From positions 124,001-188,000 of the forward strand of contig NZ_CACSJJ010000001.1 of the NCBI RefSeq assembly GCF_902706295.1: DNA of 64,000 nucleotides. The letters run 5' to 3'. This DNA is from Arthrobacter sp. 18067 (GTDB lineage Bacteria > Actinomycetota > Actinomycetes > Actinomycetales > Micrococcaceae). This document shows, in pieces, positions 10,776-19,521 of the stretch (its first letter is position 1; every line of letters starts with the position of its first letter). The notes under the pieces are model-generated. The model saw only the letters and a list, made by a program, of their open reading frames with translations. It had not been told where the DNA came from and ran no database searches. The translations under genes were made by a program, and so were the position numbers.

Positions 10776-10854
10776 TGGCGAAGGCCAGACATCCGGCAGC
10801 GTGCGTCAACAGCGAGGAACGAGCCAGCACGCAGAGGATGCCTGACCTTCGCCA
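10776..10854. repeat. 79-bp long hairpin, family 2 copy 2
   Basis: Arms 10776-10794 and 10836-10854 match at 17 of 19 positions. An inner stem GCGTGC/GCACGC (10799-10804, 10827-10832) closes a 22-nt loop with TCAA, CGAGG and ACGAG, the same words in the same order as the hairpin at 1032-1119. It lies between the convergent GNAT and phoH genes. Confidence 0.65.
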
Positions 10855-10876
10855 GTACGGCACCTGGCCGACGGGG

Positions 10877-12271
10877 TTAGATCTCAGCCCCTTCGAGCAA
10901 CTCCGTCACCAGGGCAGCAATCGGCGACCGTTCGGACCGGGTCAGCGTGATGTGCCCGAACAGGGGGTGTCCCTTGAGCGTCTCAACCACCGCAGCAACA
11001 CCGTCGTGCCGCCCCACCCGGAGGTTGTCGCGCTGGGCGACGTCGTGGGTCAGGACGATCTTGGAGTTCTGTCCGATGCGGCTCATGACGGTGAGGAGCA
11101 CGTTCTTCTCCAAGGACTGTGCTTCGTCGACGATCACGAACGCGTCGTGCAAGGAACGCCCACGGATGTGGGTCAGTGGCAGGACTTCGAGCATGCCCCT
11201 GTCCATGACTTCTTCCACGACTTCCTGGCTTACCAGTGCACCCAGCGTGTCGAACACCGCTTGGGCCCAGGGGTTCATTTTTTCGGATTCTGATCCTGGG
11301 AGGTAGCCGAGTTCCTGGCCGCCCACGGCGTACAGGGGGCGGAAGACCACTACCTTGCGGTGTTCGCGGCGTTCCAGCACGGCTTCAAGGCCCGCGCAGA
11401 GGGCCAGCGCGGACTTGCCTGTGCCTGCACGTCCGCCGATGGAGACGATGCCGACGGCGGGGTCCATGAGCATGTCGATGGCCAGCCGCTGCTCGGCTGA
11501 GCGTCCGTGGAGTCCGAAGACGTCCCGGTCACCTTTCACGAGCCTGACCTGCTTGTCCGCGCCCACCCGACCCAAGGCGGAGCCTCGGTTGGAGAGGAGA
11601 ACCAGCCCGGTGTTGACGGGAAGTTCGGCGGCTGCCGGGATGAAAACCGGTTCGTGCCCGTAGAGAGTGGTGATTTCGTCGTCGTTGGCTTCCACCTCGG
11701 CCATGCCGGTCCAGCCGGAATCCTTCACGAGTTCGTTGCGGTACTCGTCAGCTTGGAGTCCCATGGCGGACGCCTTGACGCGCATGGGGAGGTCCTTCGA
11801 AACCACGGTGACGTTGTGGCCTTCGTTGGCCAGGTTCTTGGCCACTGCCAGGATGCGGCTGTCGTTGTCGCCTCCACGGAATCCTGCGGGAAGCACGTCC
11901 GGGGAGATGTGGTTCATTTCCACCCGGAGCATTCCGCCATCTTTTCCGATGGGAATGGAGTGGTCCAGGCCGCCATGTTCGATCCTCATGTCGTCAAGGA
12001 GCCTTAGTGCTTTGCGGGCGAAGTAGCCCAGTTCGGGATCGTGGCGTTTTCCTTCCAGTTCGCTGATGACCACGATGGGAACGATGACCTCGTGTTCGGC
12101 GAAGCGCAACAGCGCGTGTGGATCGGATAGCAGGACGGACGTATCAATCACGTAGCTGCGGCCTGTGGCAGGTGGTGCGGTCCGCTCTTTTTGTGAGACC
12201 CGCTTGGTGCGAGAGGTAGCTGCACTTTCCCCGTCGGAAACCATTGCGGGCAGTTGCTCAGAAATAGCCAC
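10877..12271 (-). CDS. phoH: PhoH-family PIN-domain ATPase (PhoH2-type)
   Basis: 464 residues from GTG 12271, which has GGAG five bases upstream. An N-terminal PIN ribonuclease domain begins at [13 protein letters not shown] (about residue 37), with the acidic residues of that motif and GGDNDSRIL (about 133) forming a likely metal site. A PhoH/P-loop ATPase domain follows, with Walker [12 protein letters not shown] (about 282) and Walker B FVIVDEAQ (about 373). Mycobacterial PhoH2 of this architecture is an RNA helicase and RNase. The gene stands alone, next to uppS as in mycobacteria (Rv1095, Rv1086). An upstream in-frame extension runs into non-coding sequence and was rejected. Confidence 0.92.
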   Translation of the reverse strand: MAISEQLPAMVSDGESAATSRTKRVSQKERTAPPATGRSYVIDTSVLLSDPHALLRFAEHEVIVPIVVISELEGKRHDPELGYFARKALRLLDDMRIEHGGLDHSIPIGKDGGMLRVEMNHISPDVLPAGFRGGDNDSRILAVAKNLANEGHNVTVVSKDLPMRVKASAMGLQADEYRNELVKDSGWTGMAEVEANDDEITTLYGHEPVFIPAAAELPVNTGLVLLSNRGSALGRVGADKQVRLVKGDRDVFGLHGRSAEQRLAIDMLMDPAVGIVSIGGRAGTGKSALALCAGLEAVLERREHRKVVVFRPLYAVGGQELGYLPGSESEKMNPWAQAVFDTLGALVSQEVVEEVMDRGMLEVLPLTHIRGRSLHDAFVIVDEAQSLEKNVLLTVMSRIGQNSKIVLTHDVAQRDNLRVGRHDGVAAVVETLKGHPLFGHITLTRSERSPIAALVTELLEGAEI

Positions 12272-12390
12272 ATCGACTCCAGCCCCGGGCAGTTCGCCCG
12301 GCCTAATGGTGAAGCGGCTCGGCCGGAAGGCCGGGCGCGGCCTCCCCTGTAACTGGTGCGATAGTCCGCTCCATGTACTGGCCTCCCCGA

Positions 12391-12414
12391 TCAGCGGGCG
12401 GTTTTGCCTGCTGA
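12391..12414 (-). terminator. Weak hairpin between uppS and phoH
   Basis: TCAGCGGGC / GCCTGCTGA arms pair at 8 of 9 positions around a 6-nt loop, 97 bp after the uppS stop. No T-run follows. The rest of the 239-bp gap (12272-12510) shows no gene; it should hold the phoH promoter. Confidence 0.3.
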
Positions 12415-12510
12415 TGGGATTAACGTAATCCCCGGCACATTCATTTCCGCAATCCGCGGTCGGCAAGTCGCATGTCCGGTTCGTTAAATTTTGGTGAACC
12501 GGGGCGCACC

Positions 12511-13272
12511 CTAGGTTCCGTACCGGCGTTGGCGTCCCGCGTAGTCCCTGAGCGCCCGCAGGAAGTCGACCTTGCGGAAGGCGGGCCAGAGGGCCTCGCA
12601 GAAGTAGAACTCGCTGTAGGCGCTTTGCCACATGAGGAATCCCGAGAGCCGCTGCTCGCCTGAGGTGCGGATCACCAGGTCGGGATCGGGCTGGCCGCGT
12701 GTGTAGAGGAACCGGGAGATGTCGTCCACCGAAAGTTCATCTGCGACGCCGGACATGTTGCGTCCCTTGGCGACGGCGTCGTGCAGGAGCTCCCTCACGG
12801 CGTCGACGATTTCGCGGCGGCCGCCATAGCCCACCGCGACATTCACGTGGATCTTTTCCTGGATGGGCGTCCGGGCAGTCAGTTTGTTGAGCCGTTCGGC
12901 CAAGTAGTCAGGGAGGAGTTCGGGGGCGCCCATGGCGTGGACGGAGACGTCTTCGTCTTCATCGAGGCGGTCCATGGTGTTGGCGATGATGCCCATGAGC
13001 AGGTCCAGCTCTTCACCGGAGCGGTTCATGTTGTCCGTGGAAAGCATGTACAGCGTCACTACTTTGACGCCGAGTTCCTGGCACCAGCCGAGGAATTCGT
13101 GGATTTTGTCTGCGCCGGCCTGGTGTCCCTGGCTCGTGGGTGCGTTGAACTGGCGGGCCCACCGACGGTTTCCGTCCACCATGACACCGATGTGACGCGG
13201 GATCTGGTCCTGCTTGAGCGTGCGCTGGAGTTTGCGCTCGTAGAAGCCATAGAGGAAACCGGGCAGCTCCAC
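12511..13272 (-). CDS. uppS: Cis-prenyltransferase (isoprenyl transferase)
   Basis: 253-residue enzyme that adds isopentenyl units in cis configuration to make polyprenyl diphosphates for cell-wall carriers. The catalytic start motif [13 protein letters not shown] (about residues 29-41) and the late [12 protein letters not shown] and SEFYF motifs are diagnostic. By position (beside hemolysin III and phoH) it is the counterpart of M. tuberculosis Rv1086, a short-chain Z,E-farnesyl diphosphate synthase, so the product could be short rather than C50-C55. GTG 13272 is chosen because AGGTGAGAG lies just upstream; ATG 13317 would add 15 residues of unlike character. Confidence 0.9.
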   Translation of the reverse strand: MELPGFLYGFYERKLQRTLKQDQIPRHIGVMVDGNRRWARQFNAPTSQGHQAGADKIHEFLGWCQELGVKVVTLYMLSTDNMNRSGEELDLLMGIIANTMDRLDEDEDVSVHAMGAPELLPDYLAERLNKLTARTPIQEKIHVNVAVGYGGRREIVDAVRELLHDAVAKGRNMSGVADELSVDDISRFLYTRGQPDPDLVIRTSGEQRLSGFLMWQSAYSEFYFCEALWPAFRKVDFLRALRDYAGRQRRYGT

Positions 13273-13393
13273 CGGACTCTCACCTGACTTCCTTGCTTGT
13301 ACGACGACGGCGCACATCCAAGGCTACCTTCCCCAGCTGCCGGGCCGGTGCAGAAGCCGGTCAAAAATCGTTCCACCACTTGTTACCCTGCAG

Positions 13394-13415
13394 TAACTTA
13401 CCGGGACGTAAGTTA
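13394..13415. promoter_or_regulatory. Inverted repeat before hemolysin III gene
   Basis: Perfect 8-bp arms TAACTTAC (13394-13401) and GTAAGTTA (13408-13415) with spacer CGGGAC, ending 10 bp before the ATG at 13426. It could be an operator for a TetR-type repressor or a leader hairpin over the ribosome site. Confidence 0.5.
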
Positions 13416-13425
13416 TTGTTGAAGC

Positions 13426-14067
13426 ATGGCTGAGCTCCTTGAAACCAAGCCCCTCTGGCGAGGATGGATCCACGCGGTTGCCGCTCCTTTCGCACTCGCA
13501 GCGGGAATTGTCCTGGTGACGGTTGCCCCTACCACTGACCGCAAAATCACCTCCGCCATCTACGCTTTGACGGGTTTTCTGCTGTTCGGCGTCAGTGCCG
13601 TTTACCACCGCGGAAACTGGTCTCCCAAAGTCCGCATGATCCTCAAGCGGCTGGACCACACGAACATCATGCTGGTCATTGCCGGCAGCTATACCCCGCT
13701 CGCTTGGTCCTTGCTGGAGCGCTCCGAGGCTGTCACCTTGCTGTGGCTCGTCTGGTCCGGGGCGATCGTTGGCGTGCTCTTCCGGATCCTGTGGACGCAT
13801 GCTCCGCGCTGGCTGTACGTTCCCGTCTACATCGCGTTGGGCTGCGGAGCATTGTTCTACTTGCCGCAGTTCTTCGCTGCCAACGCCGGTGCCGCGGTCC
13901 TTATCTGCGTCGGCGGAGCCCTGTACATCGCGGGCGCGGTGTTTTATGCGATCAAGAAGCCGAACTTCAGCGTCCAGCATTTCGGCTTCCACGAACTCTT
14001 CCACGCCTTCACGGTGCTGGCTTTCGCAGCCCACTTCATTGCGATCATGATGGCGGTACTGAGCTAA
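13426..14067 (+). CDS. Hemolysin III / TrhA family membrane protein
   Basis: 213-residue integral membrane protein with seven predicted helices, belonging to the PAQR-related HlyIII family. The conserved metal-site motifs are visible: SAVYHRGNW (about residues 58-66), LDHTNIMLVIAGSYTP (about 76-91) and the late GFHELFHAFTVLAF (about 184-197). The function is uncertain; Bacillus homologues affect membrane fluidity, and the name hemolysin is historical. Its neighbour uppS, divergently placed, matches the mycobacterial pair Rv1085c/Rv1086. A perfect inverted repeat lies just upstream. Confidence 0.92.
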   Translation: MAELLETKPLWRGWIHAVAAPFALAAGIVLVTVAPTTDRKITSAIYALTGFLLFGVSAVYHRGNWSPKVRMILKRLDHTNIMLVIAGSYTPLAWSLLERSEAVTLLWLVWSGAIVGVLFRILWTHAPRWLYVPVYIALGCGALFYLPQFFAANAGAAVLICVGGALYIAGAVFYAIKKPNFSVQHFGFHELFHAFTVLAFAAHFIAIMMAVLS

Positions 14068-14127
14068 TTACAGAGGATCCGGGCCAGTTACAGAGGATCC
14101 GGGCCAGCTACAGGGGATCCGTCAGTG
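14068..14127. repeat. Three tandem 20-bp units
   Basis: Units at 14068-14087 and 14088-14107 are identical (TTACAGAGGATCCGGGCCAG); a third, diverged unit at 14108-14127 keeps CTACAG and GGATCC. They fill the whole gap between two convergent stop codons and run into the stop of the YyaL-type gene. Confidence 0.8.
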
Positions 14128-16290
14128 GCCTGAGTCCATCGCCGCAAGGCGCGACTGAACGGCAGCCACATCCCCCAGCCGCCGTTCACACACCATGCCC
14201 CGGCACAGGTAGACCTGCGGAGAGCCGTCCGGCGCGCCTGAGCTGTGGAGCAGCAGTGGCACCTCGGGAACCCCGGCCGGGGACGCGCCGTCGTCCGTCT
14301 GCACAGCGACCACAAGCCCGGGGCTGGGAGAGGTCAGCAGGGCGCTGTGCAGTTCGCGCTTCAATGGCGAATCCAGGCCTGCGACAGCGGCCTCCACGGG
14401 CCCGGCAAGCGCCGCTTGCGCGGTGGCCAGCATCCATCCGGCAACACGCGGTGCCCGCGTGGCGAGGGGCGGGAGCAAACCCAGGATGTTGCCGGCCATG
14501 AGTCGGTGCTCGTGGGAGCCGGAGTAAGCCGCGTAGGACAAAAGGACTCCGGCGAACCCGGCCGCACCGCTGGGCGTGGCGTTGTCGAACGGATCCAGCC
14601 CCGCGTGTTGGCCCTGCGCGTTGAAGACCTGCGCGGACTCCCCCGTTGAGTCTGCAAGGCGCCCATCCTCCACAAAACGTGAACACGCAGCGAGGACCAG
14701 CTCCTCCGCAAACCGGTACCAGCGCTTGGATCCTGTCACAGCAAACAGGGCGAAGAAGCCATCGGCACAGAACGCATAGTCCTCCAGCAGGCCGCCGATG
14801 CCGCGAGCCTGGGAGTCATGTGAAACCCGGACCAGCGCCTGCGAACTGCTGCCCCAGTGGACACTGGCGAGGTAGCCGGCCACGGATTCCGCTGCTGCCA
14901 CCAGCTCCGGACGATCCAGGATGGCACCGGCCTCTGCAAGGGCGGCCACAGCGAGGCCGTTCCAGCCAGCAACAACTTTGTCATCCCTGACTGGTTGGTT
15001 CCGAAGATCACGCGCAGTCCGCAAAGCTGGCGCGACCCGCTCCCAGAGGCGCCCTTCGGCGACGGACAGCTTCCTGGCCGGGTGCAGCGGCGACCCCAAC
15101 TCCGAGACAGTCCCCTCGACGCCGATGGTCATCAAGCGCGCCACTGCCTCGGCGTCGCCGGCCCCCAGCGCGTCCGCCAAGGTTTCCCGGGTCCAAAGGT
15201 AGGTGGCGCCCTCTTGATGGACTCCGTCCACCACGGTGTCGGCGTCGAGCGAGGAAGCCAAAGCACCGCCTGGGAGGCGCAGGGACTCCAGCATCCAGTC
15301 TGCGCACTGCGAAGCTACCGCCGCCGCTTCGCCTGCCGAATAGACCTCGTTGCCGCCAAGCCGCACCCAGTGCGCGTAGACCCTGAGCAGTTGGGCGTTG
15401 TCGTAGAGCATTTTCTCGAAGTGCGGGACCGACCAGTCCGCCGTCACCGAGTAACGGGCGAATCCGCCGTCGAGCTGGTCGCGCAAAGCCGAGCGCGCCA
15501 TACCAGCCAGGGCACGGCCTGCCATGTCCCTCGCGGCGTCAGCCGTATCGGAAGGTACAGCCGCGTGCCGGATGAGGAACTCAAGAACCGCCGACGGCGG
15601 GAACTTGGGCGCGCCGCCGAACCCACCGGCGTCGTGGTCTTCAGAACGGGCCAGCAGCGCCACGACATCCGGAAGGAGGGAAGCATCCAGCACCCCAGGC
15701 GGGCCGTCGAGCCGGACTGCTTCGGCAAGTTGCGCGTCGGCCATGGTGGCCGCCAGACCCCTGGCGTTCTGCTCGACACCATCGCGACGCTCCACCCACG
15801 CCTCGTGGACAGCTTCGAGGACGTTGCGGAAAGACGGCCGCCCGGGAAGGGGCCTTGGCGGAAAGTACGTTCCCGCATGGAAAGCGAGTCCGTCAGGGGT
15901 AAGGAAGACGGACATCGGCCATCCACCTTCACCGCTGATGGCCTGCGTTGTGGCCATGTAGACGGAGTCGACGTCCGGACGTTCTTCGCGGTCAACCTTC
16001 ACGGGAAGGAAGTGCGCATTCAAATAATCGGCGGTTTCCTGGTCCTCAAAGGACTCGTGGGCCATGACGTGGCACCAATGGCATGCAGCGTAGCCGATGG
16101 ACAGGAAAACCGGGACGTCACGTTCGGCAGCGAAGGCAAAGGCCTCGTCGCCGAACGGACGCCAATGCACGGGGTTGTCCGCGTGCTGCCGCAAATAGGC
16201 AGAAGGTTCCGAGCCCAGGGCATTGCTTGCCCAGGGCAAAGCGTTACCGGTGGCTTCAGCGTGCCCCGGAAGCGGCATCGCCGTTCTCAT
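14122..16290 (-). CDS. YyaL/SSP411-type thioredoxin-domain protein (DUF255)
   Basis: 722 residues. An N-terminal thioredoxin-like domain carries a CHWC pair in GYAACHWCHVMAHESFED (about residues 65-82), after a typical SAYLRQHADNPVHW start (about 30-43). The rest is an alpha/alpha toroid-like region similar to N-acylglucosamine 2-epimerases or glycosidases (LDGGFARYSVTADWSVPHFEKMLYD, split across about 267-291). The reaction is unknown. ATG 16290 gives a 35-bp overlap with the small membrane protein gene; ATG 16278 is an alternative. It follows that gene on the minus strand, as do Rv1083-Rv1084 in M. tuberculosis. Confidence 0.9.
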   Translation of the reverse strand: MRTAMPLPGHAEATGNALPWASNALGSEPSAYLRQHADNPVHWRPFGDEAFAFAAERDVPVFLSIGYAACHWCHVMAHESFEDQETADYLNAHFLPVKVDREERPDVDSVYMATTQAISGEGGWPMSVFLTPDGLAFHAGTYFPPRPLPGRPSFRNVLEAVHEAWVERRDGVEQNARGLAATMADAQLAEAVRLDGPPGVLDASLLPDVVALLARSEDHDAGGFGGAPKFPPSAVLEFLIRHAAVPSDTADAARDMAGRALAGMARSALRDQLDGGFARYSVTADWSVPHFEKMLYDNAQLLRVYAHWVRLGGNEVYSAGEAAAVASQCADWMLESLRLPGGALASSLDADTVVDGVHQEGATYLWTRETLADALGAGDAEAVARLMTIGVEGTVSELGSPLHPARKLSVAEGRLWERVAPALRTARDLRNQPVRDDKVVAGWNGLAVAALAEAGAILDRPELVAAAESVAGYLASVHWGSSSQALVRVSHDSQARGIGGLLEDYAFCADGFFALFAVTGSKRWYRFAEELVLAACSRFVEDGRLADSTGESAQVFNAQGQHAGLDPFDNATPSGAAGFAGVLLSYAAYSGSHEHRLMAGNILGLLPPLATRAPRVAGWMLATAQAALAGPVEAAVAGLDSPLKRELHSALLTSPSPGLVVAVQTDDGASPAGVPEVPLLLHSSGAPDGSPQVYLCRGMVCERRLGDVAAVQSRLAAMDSGH

Positions 16291-16543
16291 CTGCTGTGTC
16301 GCCCACCTCGCCGGCCTCAGCGGCCAGGCGGGCTTCCTCTACCTGTGCCCGGTACCGAACGCGACGGATACGGCGCACCATGTCCACAATCAGGAACGTC
16401 GTGAGAATGACGATGAAGGCCGTGAGGACGAAGCCCCACGTACCCGGCGTCACCTGGTCCTCGGAGAGGCCGGGACGCAGCGTGCCCGAGGGGTTGGGCG
16501 ACGGAGTGACGGTCAGGGCGAGAATCAAGTGGTGCACGTTCAA
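16256..16543 (-). CDS. Small single-pass membrane protein
   Basis: 95 residues. A single membrane helix (GFVLTAFIVILTTFLIVDMV, about 37-56) is preceded by a short outside segment with Pro/Ser/Thr and followed by a very basic stretch (RRIRRVRYRAQ) and an acidic/Ala tail. The function is unknown. It sits between mca and the thioredoxin-domain gene, the position of Rv1083 in M. tuberculosis, and overlaps the downstream gene start. Confidence 0.8.
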   Translation of the reverse strand: MNVHHLILALTVTPSPNPSGTLRPGLSEDQVTPGTWGFVLTAFIVILTTFLIVDMVRRIRRVRYRAQVEEARLAAEAGEVGDTADENGDAASGAR

Positions 16544-16642
16544 ACCTTCTATGGGAGCTGATGCATGCCGACAGGCAGCGCGTAGCCGGAAGCTGGTTGG
16601 CCATACGGCAATTTCTACGAGCGATAGAAACTACCGGCGGTC

Positions 16643-17548
16643 CTATCTTATCCCCGCGAACAGGTCCTTCTCCGGCAGCTCGGATGAGACAGTGGACTTG
16701 ATGAGGCTGTAGTCCTCCCACGGCCATGCAGTCCGCTGCAGGTCCGGTGAAACTGCGAAGAAAAACCCGAGGGGATCGATCTGCGTCCGGTGGGCCCGAA
16801 GTGCGTCATCCCTCGCTTCGAAGAAGTCGCCGCAGTCCACCTGGGTGGTGGTCGGGTGCCCGGGGACCGGCGGAGTGTGGCCCTCGGCGTCGGCTTCCAA
16901 CCATGCGGCAAGCCGTTCGGCGTAGGGAGACTGCAAACCGGCTTCTTCCAACGCAAAGTGCAAGGCACGGAACCGCTCCGGGCTGAAAGCCCGGTCATAG
17001 TAGAGCTTGCTCGGTGCCCACGGCTCCCCCATGCCCGGGTAACGGTCAGGGTCACCGGCCGCATCGAAGGCTTCCACAGCCACCTTGTGGGCCATGATGT
17101 GGTCCGGGTGCGGGTAACCGCCGTTTTCATCGTAGCTCAGGATCACGTGTGGTTTGAAGCTTCGGACAAGCCTGACCAACGGAGCCGATGCACGTTCCAA
17201 TGGCTGGAGTGCGAAGCAACCGGGCGGCAACGGCGGAAGGGGGTCGCCTTCCGGCAGGCCCGAGTCCACAAATCCGAGCCAACGCTGCTGGATTCCCAGT
17301 ACTGAGGCTGCGTTCGCCATCTCAAGGCGCCGGGCCCCGGCCATATCCCGCTTGGGGTGCGGATCGGCTTCCATGGCGGGATTCTGGATGTCACCGCGTG
17401 AGCCATCCGTGCACGTAGCGACCATGACATCCACTCCCGCGGCGGCGTACATCGCCATGGTTGCCGCGCCCTTGCTGGACTCATCATCCGGATGGGCGTG
17501 GACGGCGAGCAGCCGCAGCTGCTGGTCGGAACTGCTGGACGCTGTCAC
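16643..17548 (-). CDS. mca: Mycothiol S-conjugate amidase
   Basis: 301-residue zinc amidase that cleaves mycothiol conjugates, releasing mercapturic acids for export and GlcN-inositol for mycothiol recycling. The metal-binding AHPDDE (about residue 17) and the YPHPDH motif (about 141-146) are clear, and the length and the full-length similarity fit Mca rather than the deacetylase MshB, though MshB is a close relative. GTG 17548 is chosen because AGGAG lies eight bases upstream. It is divergent from the DUF4307 gene; this mca/DUF4307/greA order is conserved in actinobacteria. Confidence 0.92.
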   Translation of the reverse strand: MTASSSSDQQLRLLAVHAHPDDESSKGAATMAMYAAAGVDVMVATCTDGSRGDIQNPAMEADPHPKRDMAGARRLEMANAASVLGIQQRWLGFVDSGLPEGDPLPPLPPGCFALQPLERASAPLVRLVRSFKPHVILSYDENGGYPHPDHIMAHKVAVEAFDAAGDPDRYPGMGEPWAPSKLYYDRAFSPERFRALHFALEEAGLQSPYAERLAAWLEADAEGHTPPVPGHPTTTQVDCGDFFEARDDALRAHRTQIDPLGFFFAVSPDLQRTAWPWEDYSLIKSTVSSELPEKDLFAGIR

Positions 17549-17622
17549 GTGACGGCTCCTCTTTCGTGTATCAAGCTTGCGGGGCGGTGATGGGGCGCCG
17601 GGATCGGCACTAAACTGGATGG

Positions 17623-18081
17623 GTGACTTCAGAGGACCTATCGGCCACCCAAGTACCGGCAAGCACCAGCCTAGCCAATCGCTACGGCGGTCAAAAGCGC
17701 GCCATGGCCCGCAAAACCAAGCGGAACATCGTGATCGCCGCACTGGTTATAGGAATTGTGTTCGCGGCATGGGTCGCAACGTCTTCGGCTCAGGCGCCTG
17801 TCACGTTCAAGGACATTGGATACAGCACCGTGGATGGCACCCAGGCTGAAGTGGATTACCAGGTCACCAAGTACCCCGGAGCGACCGCGAAATGCGCCAT
17901 CAAGGCCATGGACTCCAAGTTCGCGGTGGTCGGCTGGAAGGTTGTCGAAATCGGGCCCAACCAGCCCGAGGCAAGTGCCGACGGCGGCAGCACCACCATT
18001 CAACGCACTGTCCTGCGCACCGAGTCCCCGGCAGTCTCCGGCGTCGTAGACAGCTGCTGGATCGTGGACAGCGGTAAATAA
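17623..18081 (+). CDS. DUF4307 membrane protein
   Basis: 152 residues from GTG 17623. A basic N-terminal region (RYGGQKRAMARKTKRN, about 20-35) leads into one membrane helix (IVIAALVIGIVFAAWVAT, about 36-53), and the C-terminal about 100 residues lie outside, with two cysteines (CAIKAM, SCWIVD) that could form a disulfide. The function is unknown. It is divergent from mca and upstream of greA in the same direction, matching Rv1081c in M. tuberculosis. Confidence 0.88.
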   Translation: MTSEDLSATQVPASTSLANRYGGQKRAMARKTKRNIVIAALVIGIVFAAWVATSSAQAPVTFKDIGYSTVDGTQAEVDYQVTKYPGATAKCAIKAMDSKFAVVGWKVVEIGPNQPEASADGGSTTIQRTVLRTESPAVSGVVDSCWIVDSGK

Positions 18082-18109
18082 CAATCGTGTGACCCACGAC
18101 TCAACCGGT

Positions 18110-18138
18110 TTGGGTTCGTCCAAAGGATTTACTACAAT
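18110..18138 (+). promoter_or_regulatory. Putative greA promoter
   Basis: A -10-like TACAAT at 18133-18138 lies 17 bp after a weak -35-like TTGGGT at 18110-18115, with about 90 nt of leader before the greA start. The match is moderate only. Confidence 0.4.
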
Positions 18139-18233
18139 GGATGAAACCTTCACCCCGTTAAGTTGGTTACTGAGTTCCACGAGTGGCCACCTCGGCGGGG
18201 TCTTTTGCATTGTCAGATCTAGAGGAGAAATCC

Positions 18234-18728
18234 GTGTCTACCACCAATAGCGCCACTGCGGCTTGGCTTACCCAGGAAGCTTTCGATCGCTTGCAGGCTG
18301 AGCTGGACCACCTTTCCGGCGCTGGCCGGGCGGAAATCGTCCAGAAGATCGAAGCTGCCCGCCAGGAAGGCGACCTCAAGGAAAACGGCGGCTACCACGC
18401 AGCCAAGGAAGAGCAGGGCAAGATCGAGGCCCGCATCCGCCAGCTCACCGCACTCCTGCGCGATGCCCAGGTTGGCGAAGCCCCGGCTGATGACGGAATC
18501 GTTGAGCCCGGCATGCTGGTAGTTGCCCGCATCGCCGGCGACGAAGAGACGTTCCTGCTCGGCTCCCGCGAAATCGCCGGAGACTCGGATCTGGACGTCT
18601 TCAGCGAAAAGTCCCCCCTGGGTGCCGCCATCATCGGCCACAAGGAAGGCGACAGCCTGAGCTACGTCGCCCCCAACGGCAAGGAAATCCCGGTGGAGAT
18701 CGTTTCCGCCAAGCCTTACGTCGCCTAA
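18234..18728 (+). CDS. greA: Transcription elongation factor GreA
   Basis: 164 residues. GreA enters the secondary channel of RNA polymerase and stimulates cleavage of backtracked RNA. The N-terminal coiled coil carries the acidic tip region DLKENGGYHAAKEEQ (about residues 46-60), and the C-terminal FKBP-like domain ends with GKEIPVEIVSAK. GTG 18234 has a strong AGGAG eight bases upstream; the frame is open further up but without such a site. It is followed by a strong terminator. It is longer than many GreA proteins only by its N-terminal STTNSATAAW segment. Confidence 0.95.
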   Translation: MSTTNSATAAWLTQEAFDRLQAELDHLSGAGRAEIVQKIEAARQEGDLKENGGYHAAKEEQGKIEARIRQLTALLRDAQVGEAPADDGIVEPGMLVVARIAGDEETFLLGSREIAGDSDLDVFSEKSPLGAAIIGHKEGDSLSYVAPNGKEIPVEIVSAKPYVA

Positions 18729-18756
18729 GCTGCGGCTCACCGGCCTGAAATACACG

Positions 18757-18795
18757 ACGCCGGCCCACCCCTTCGCGGGGCGGGCCGGCGTTTTT
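18757..18795 (+). terminator. greA intrinsic terminator
   Basis: A GC-rich stem (18757-18771 with 18777-18791, one mismatch) with a 5-nt loop is followed by TTTTT. This is a textbook Rho-independent terminator. Confidence 0.92.
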
Positions 18796-18805
18796 CGTGC
18801 ACCTG

Positions 18806-18872
18806 CCCAACCAGGTCGCAGCAGTGCGCGTTTTGAGAGCTCATTACGCGCACAAATGCGACCCAGTTGGGT
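18806..18872 (+). repeat. 67-nt hairpin repeat, family 1 copy A
   Basis: Outer arms at 18806-18820 and 18857-18871 pair at 13 of 15 positions, and inner arms GTGCGCGT / ACGCGCAC (18824-18831, 18846-18853) pair perfectly. The centre reads TTTTGAGAGCTCATTA. Its length, ends (CCCAAC, CAGTTGGGT) and centre match the hairpin at 55858-55924 read on the minus strand. It lies between the convergent greA and rhomboid genes. Confidence 0.75.
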
Positions 18873-18889
18873 TCGAGGGCGCAGTTGGG

Positions 18890-19507
18890 TTAGTAGATTT
18901 CGGGCGTGGACTTGGGACGCAACAGGACCGCGGCGATGATGCCACCAACGGCACCTCCAAGGTGTGCCTGCCAGGACACGTAGCCCATGACCGTGGGCAG
19001 TACTCCGAAGAGGATGCTGCCGTAGGCCATGAAGAGCACCACGGAGAGCAGGATCTGCCACCAGTTCCGGTTGAAGAAGCCCCGCACCAGCAGGAACGCA
19101 AAGAATCCGAACACCAAGCCTGACGCACCAACGGTCACCCCTCCCCCGCCAATCAGCCACACCGCAAGCCCAGATCCGAGCCAGCTGAACGCCAGCGCAG
19201 TGATGAACACACGGATGCCGGACAAGAACACCAGGAAGCCGAAAATGATCAGCGGCAGGGTGTTGGAGAGCAAGTGGTTGAAATTCGCGTGCAGCAACGG
19301 AAACGTCAGGATATCCAGTACGCCATCCATGGAGCGGGAGCGCAGGCCAAAGGTGGAGTTCAGGCCATGCCGCATCAACGTGTTGAGGATCTCGATGACG
19401 TAGAGCAGGATCACGAAGCCGCCCATGAACAGCAGTCCGCCCTTGGCCCGCCCAGCGAGGGACTCCTTGGCCTCTTCCTTTGAACCTTCAGGCGTTCCAA
19501 GCACCAT
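18890..19507 (-). CDS. Rhomboid-family intramembrane serine protease
   Basis: 205-residue protein with about six membrane segments. The catalytic dyad is visible: Ser in VGASGLVFG (about residue 128) and His in WQAHLGGAVGG (about 181); HANFNHLLSN (about 74-83) is the conserved HxxxN region. Such enzymes cut membrane proteins within the bilayer; the substrate is unknown. It begins 14 bp after the stop of ilvA on the minus strand, so they may share a transcript. The stop codon lies at the edge of hairpin repeat copy A. Confidence 0.92.
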   Translation of the reverse strand: MVLGTPEGSKEEAKESLAGRAKGGLLFMGGFVILLYVIEILNTLMRHGLNSTFGLRSRSMDGVLDILTFPLLHANFNHLLSNTLPLIIFGFLVFLSGIRVFITALAFSWLGSGLAVWLIGGGGVTVGASGLVFGFFAFLLVRGFFNRNWWQILLSVVLFMAYGSILFGVLPTVMGYVSWQAHLGGAVGGIIAAVLLRPKSTPEIY

Positions 19508-19521
19508 GCGCGCGCCTCCCG

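Noticed and set aside
14857..16404. Long open frame (515 codons) on the plus strand
   Set aside because: It is antisense to the YyaL-type gene, whose protein has clear family motifs; GC-rich codon use leaves the opposite frame open.
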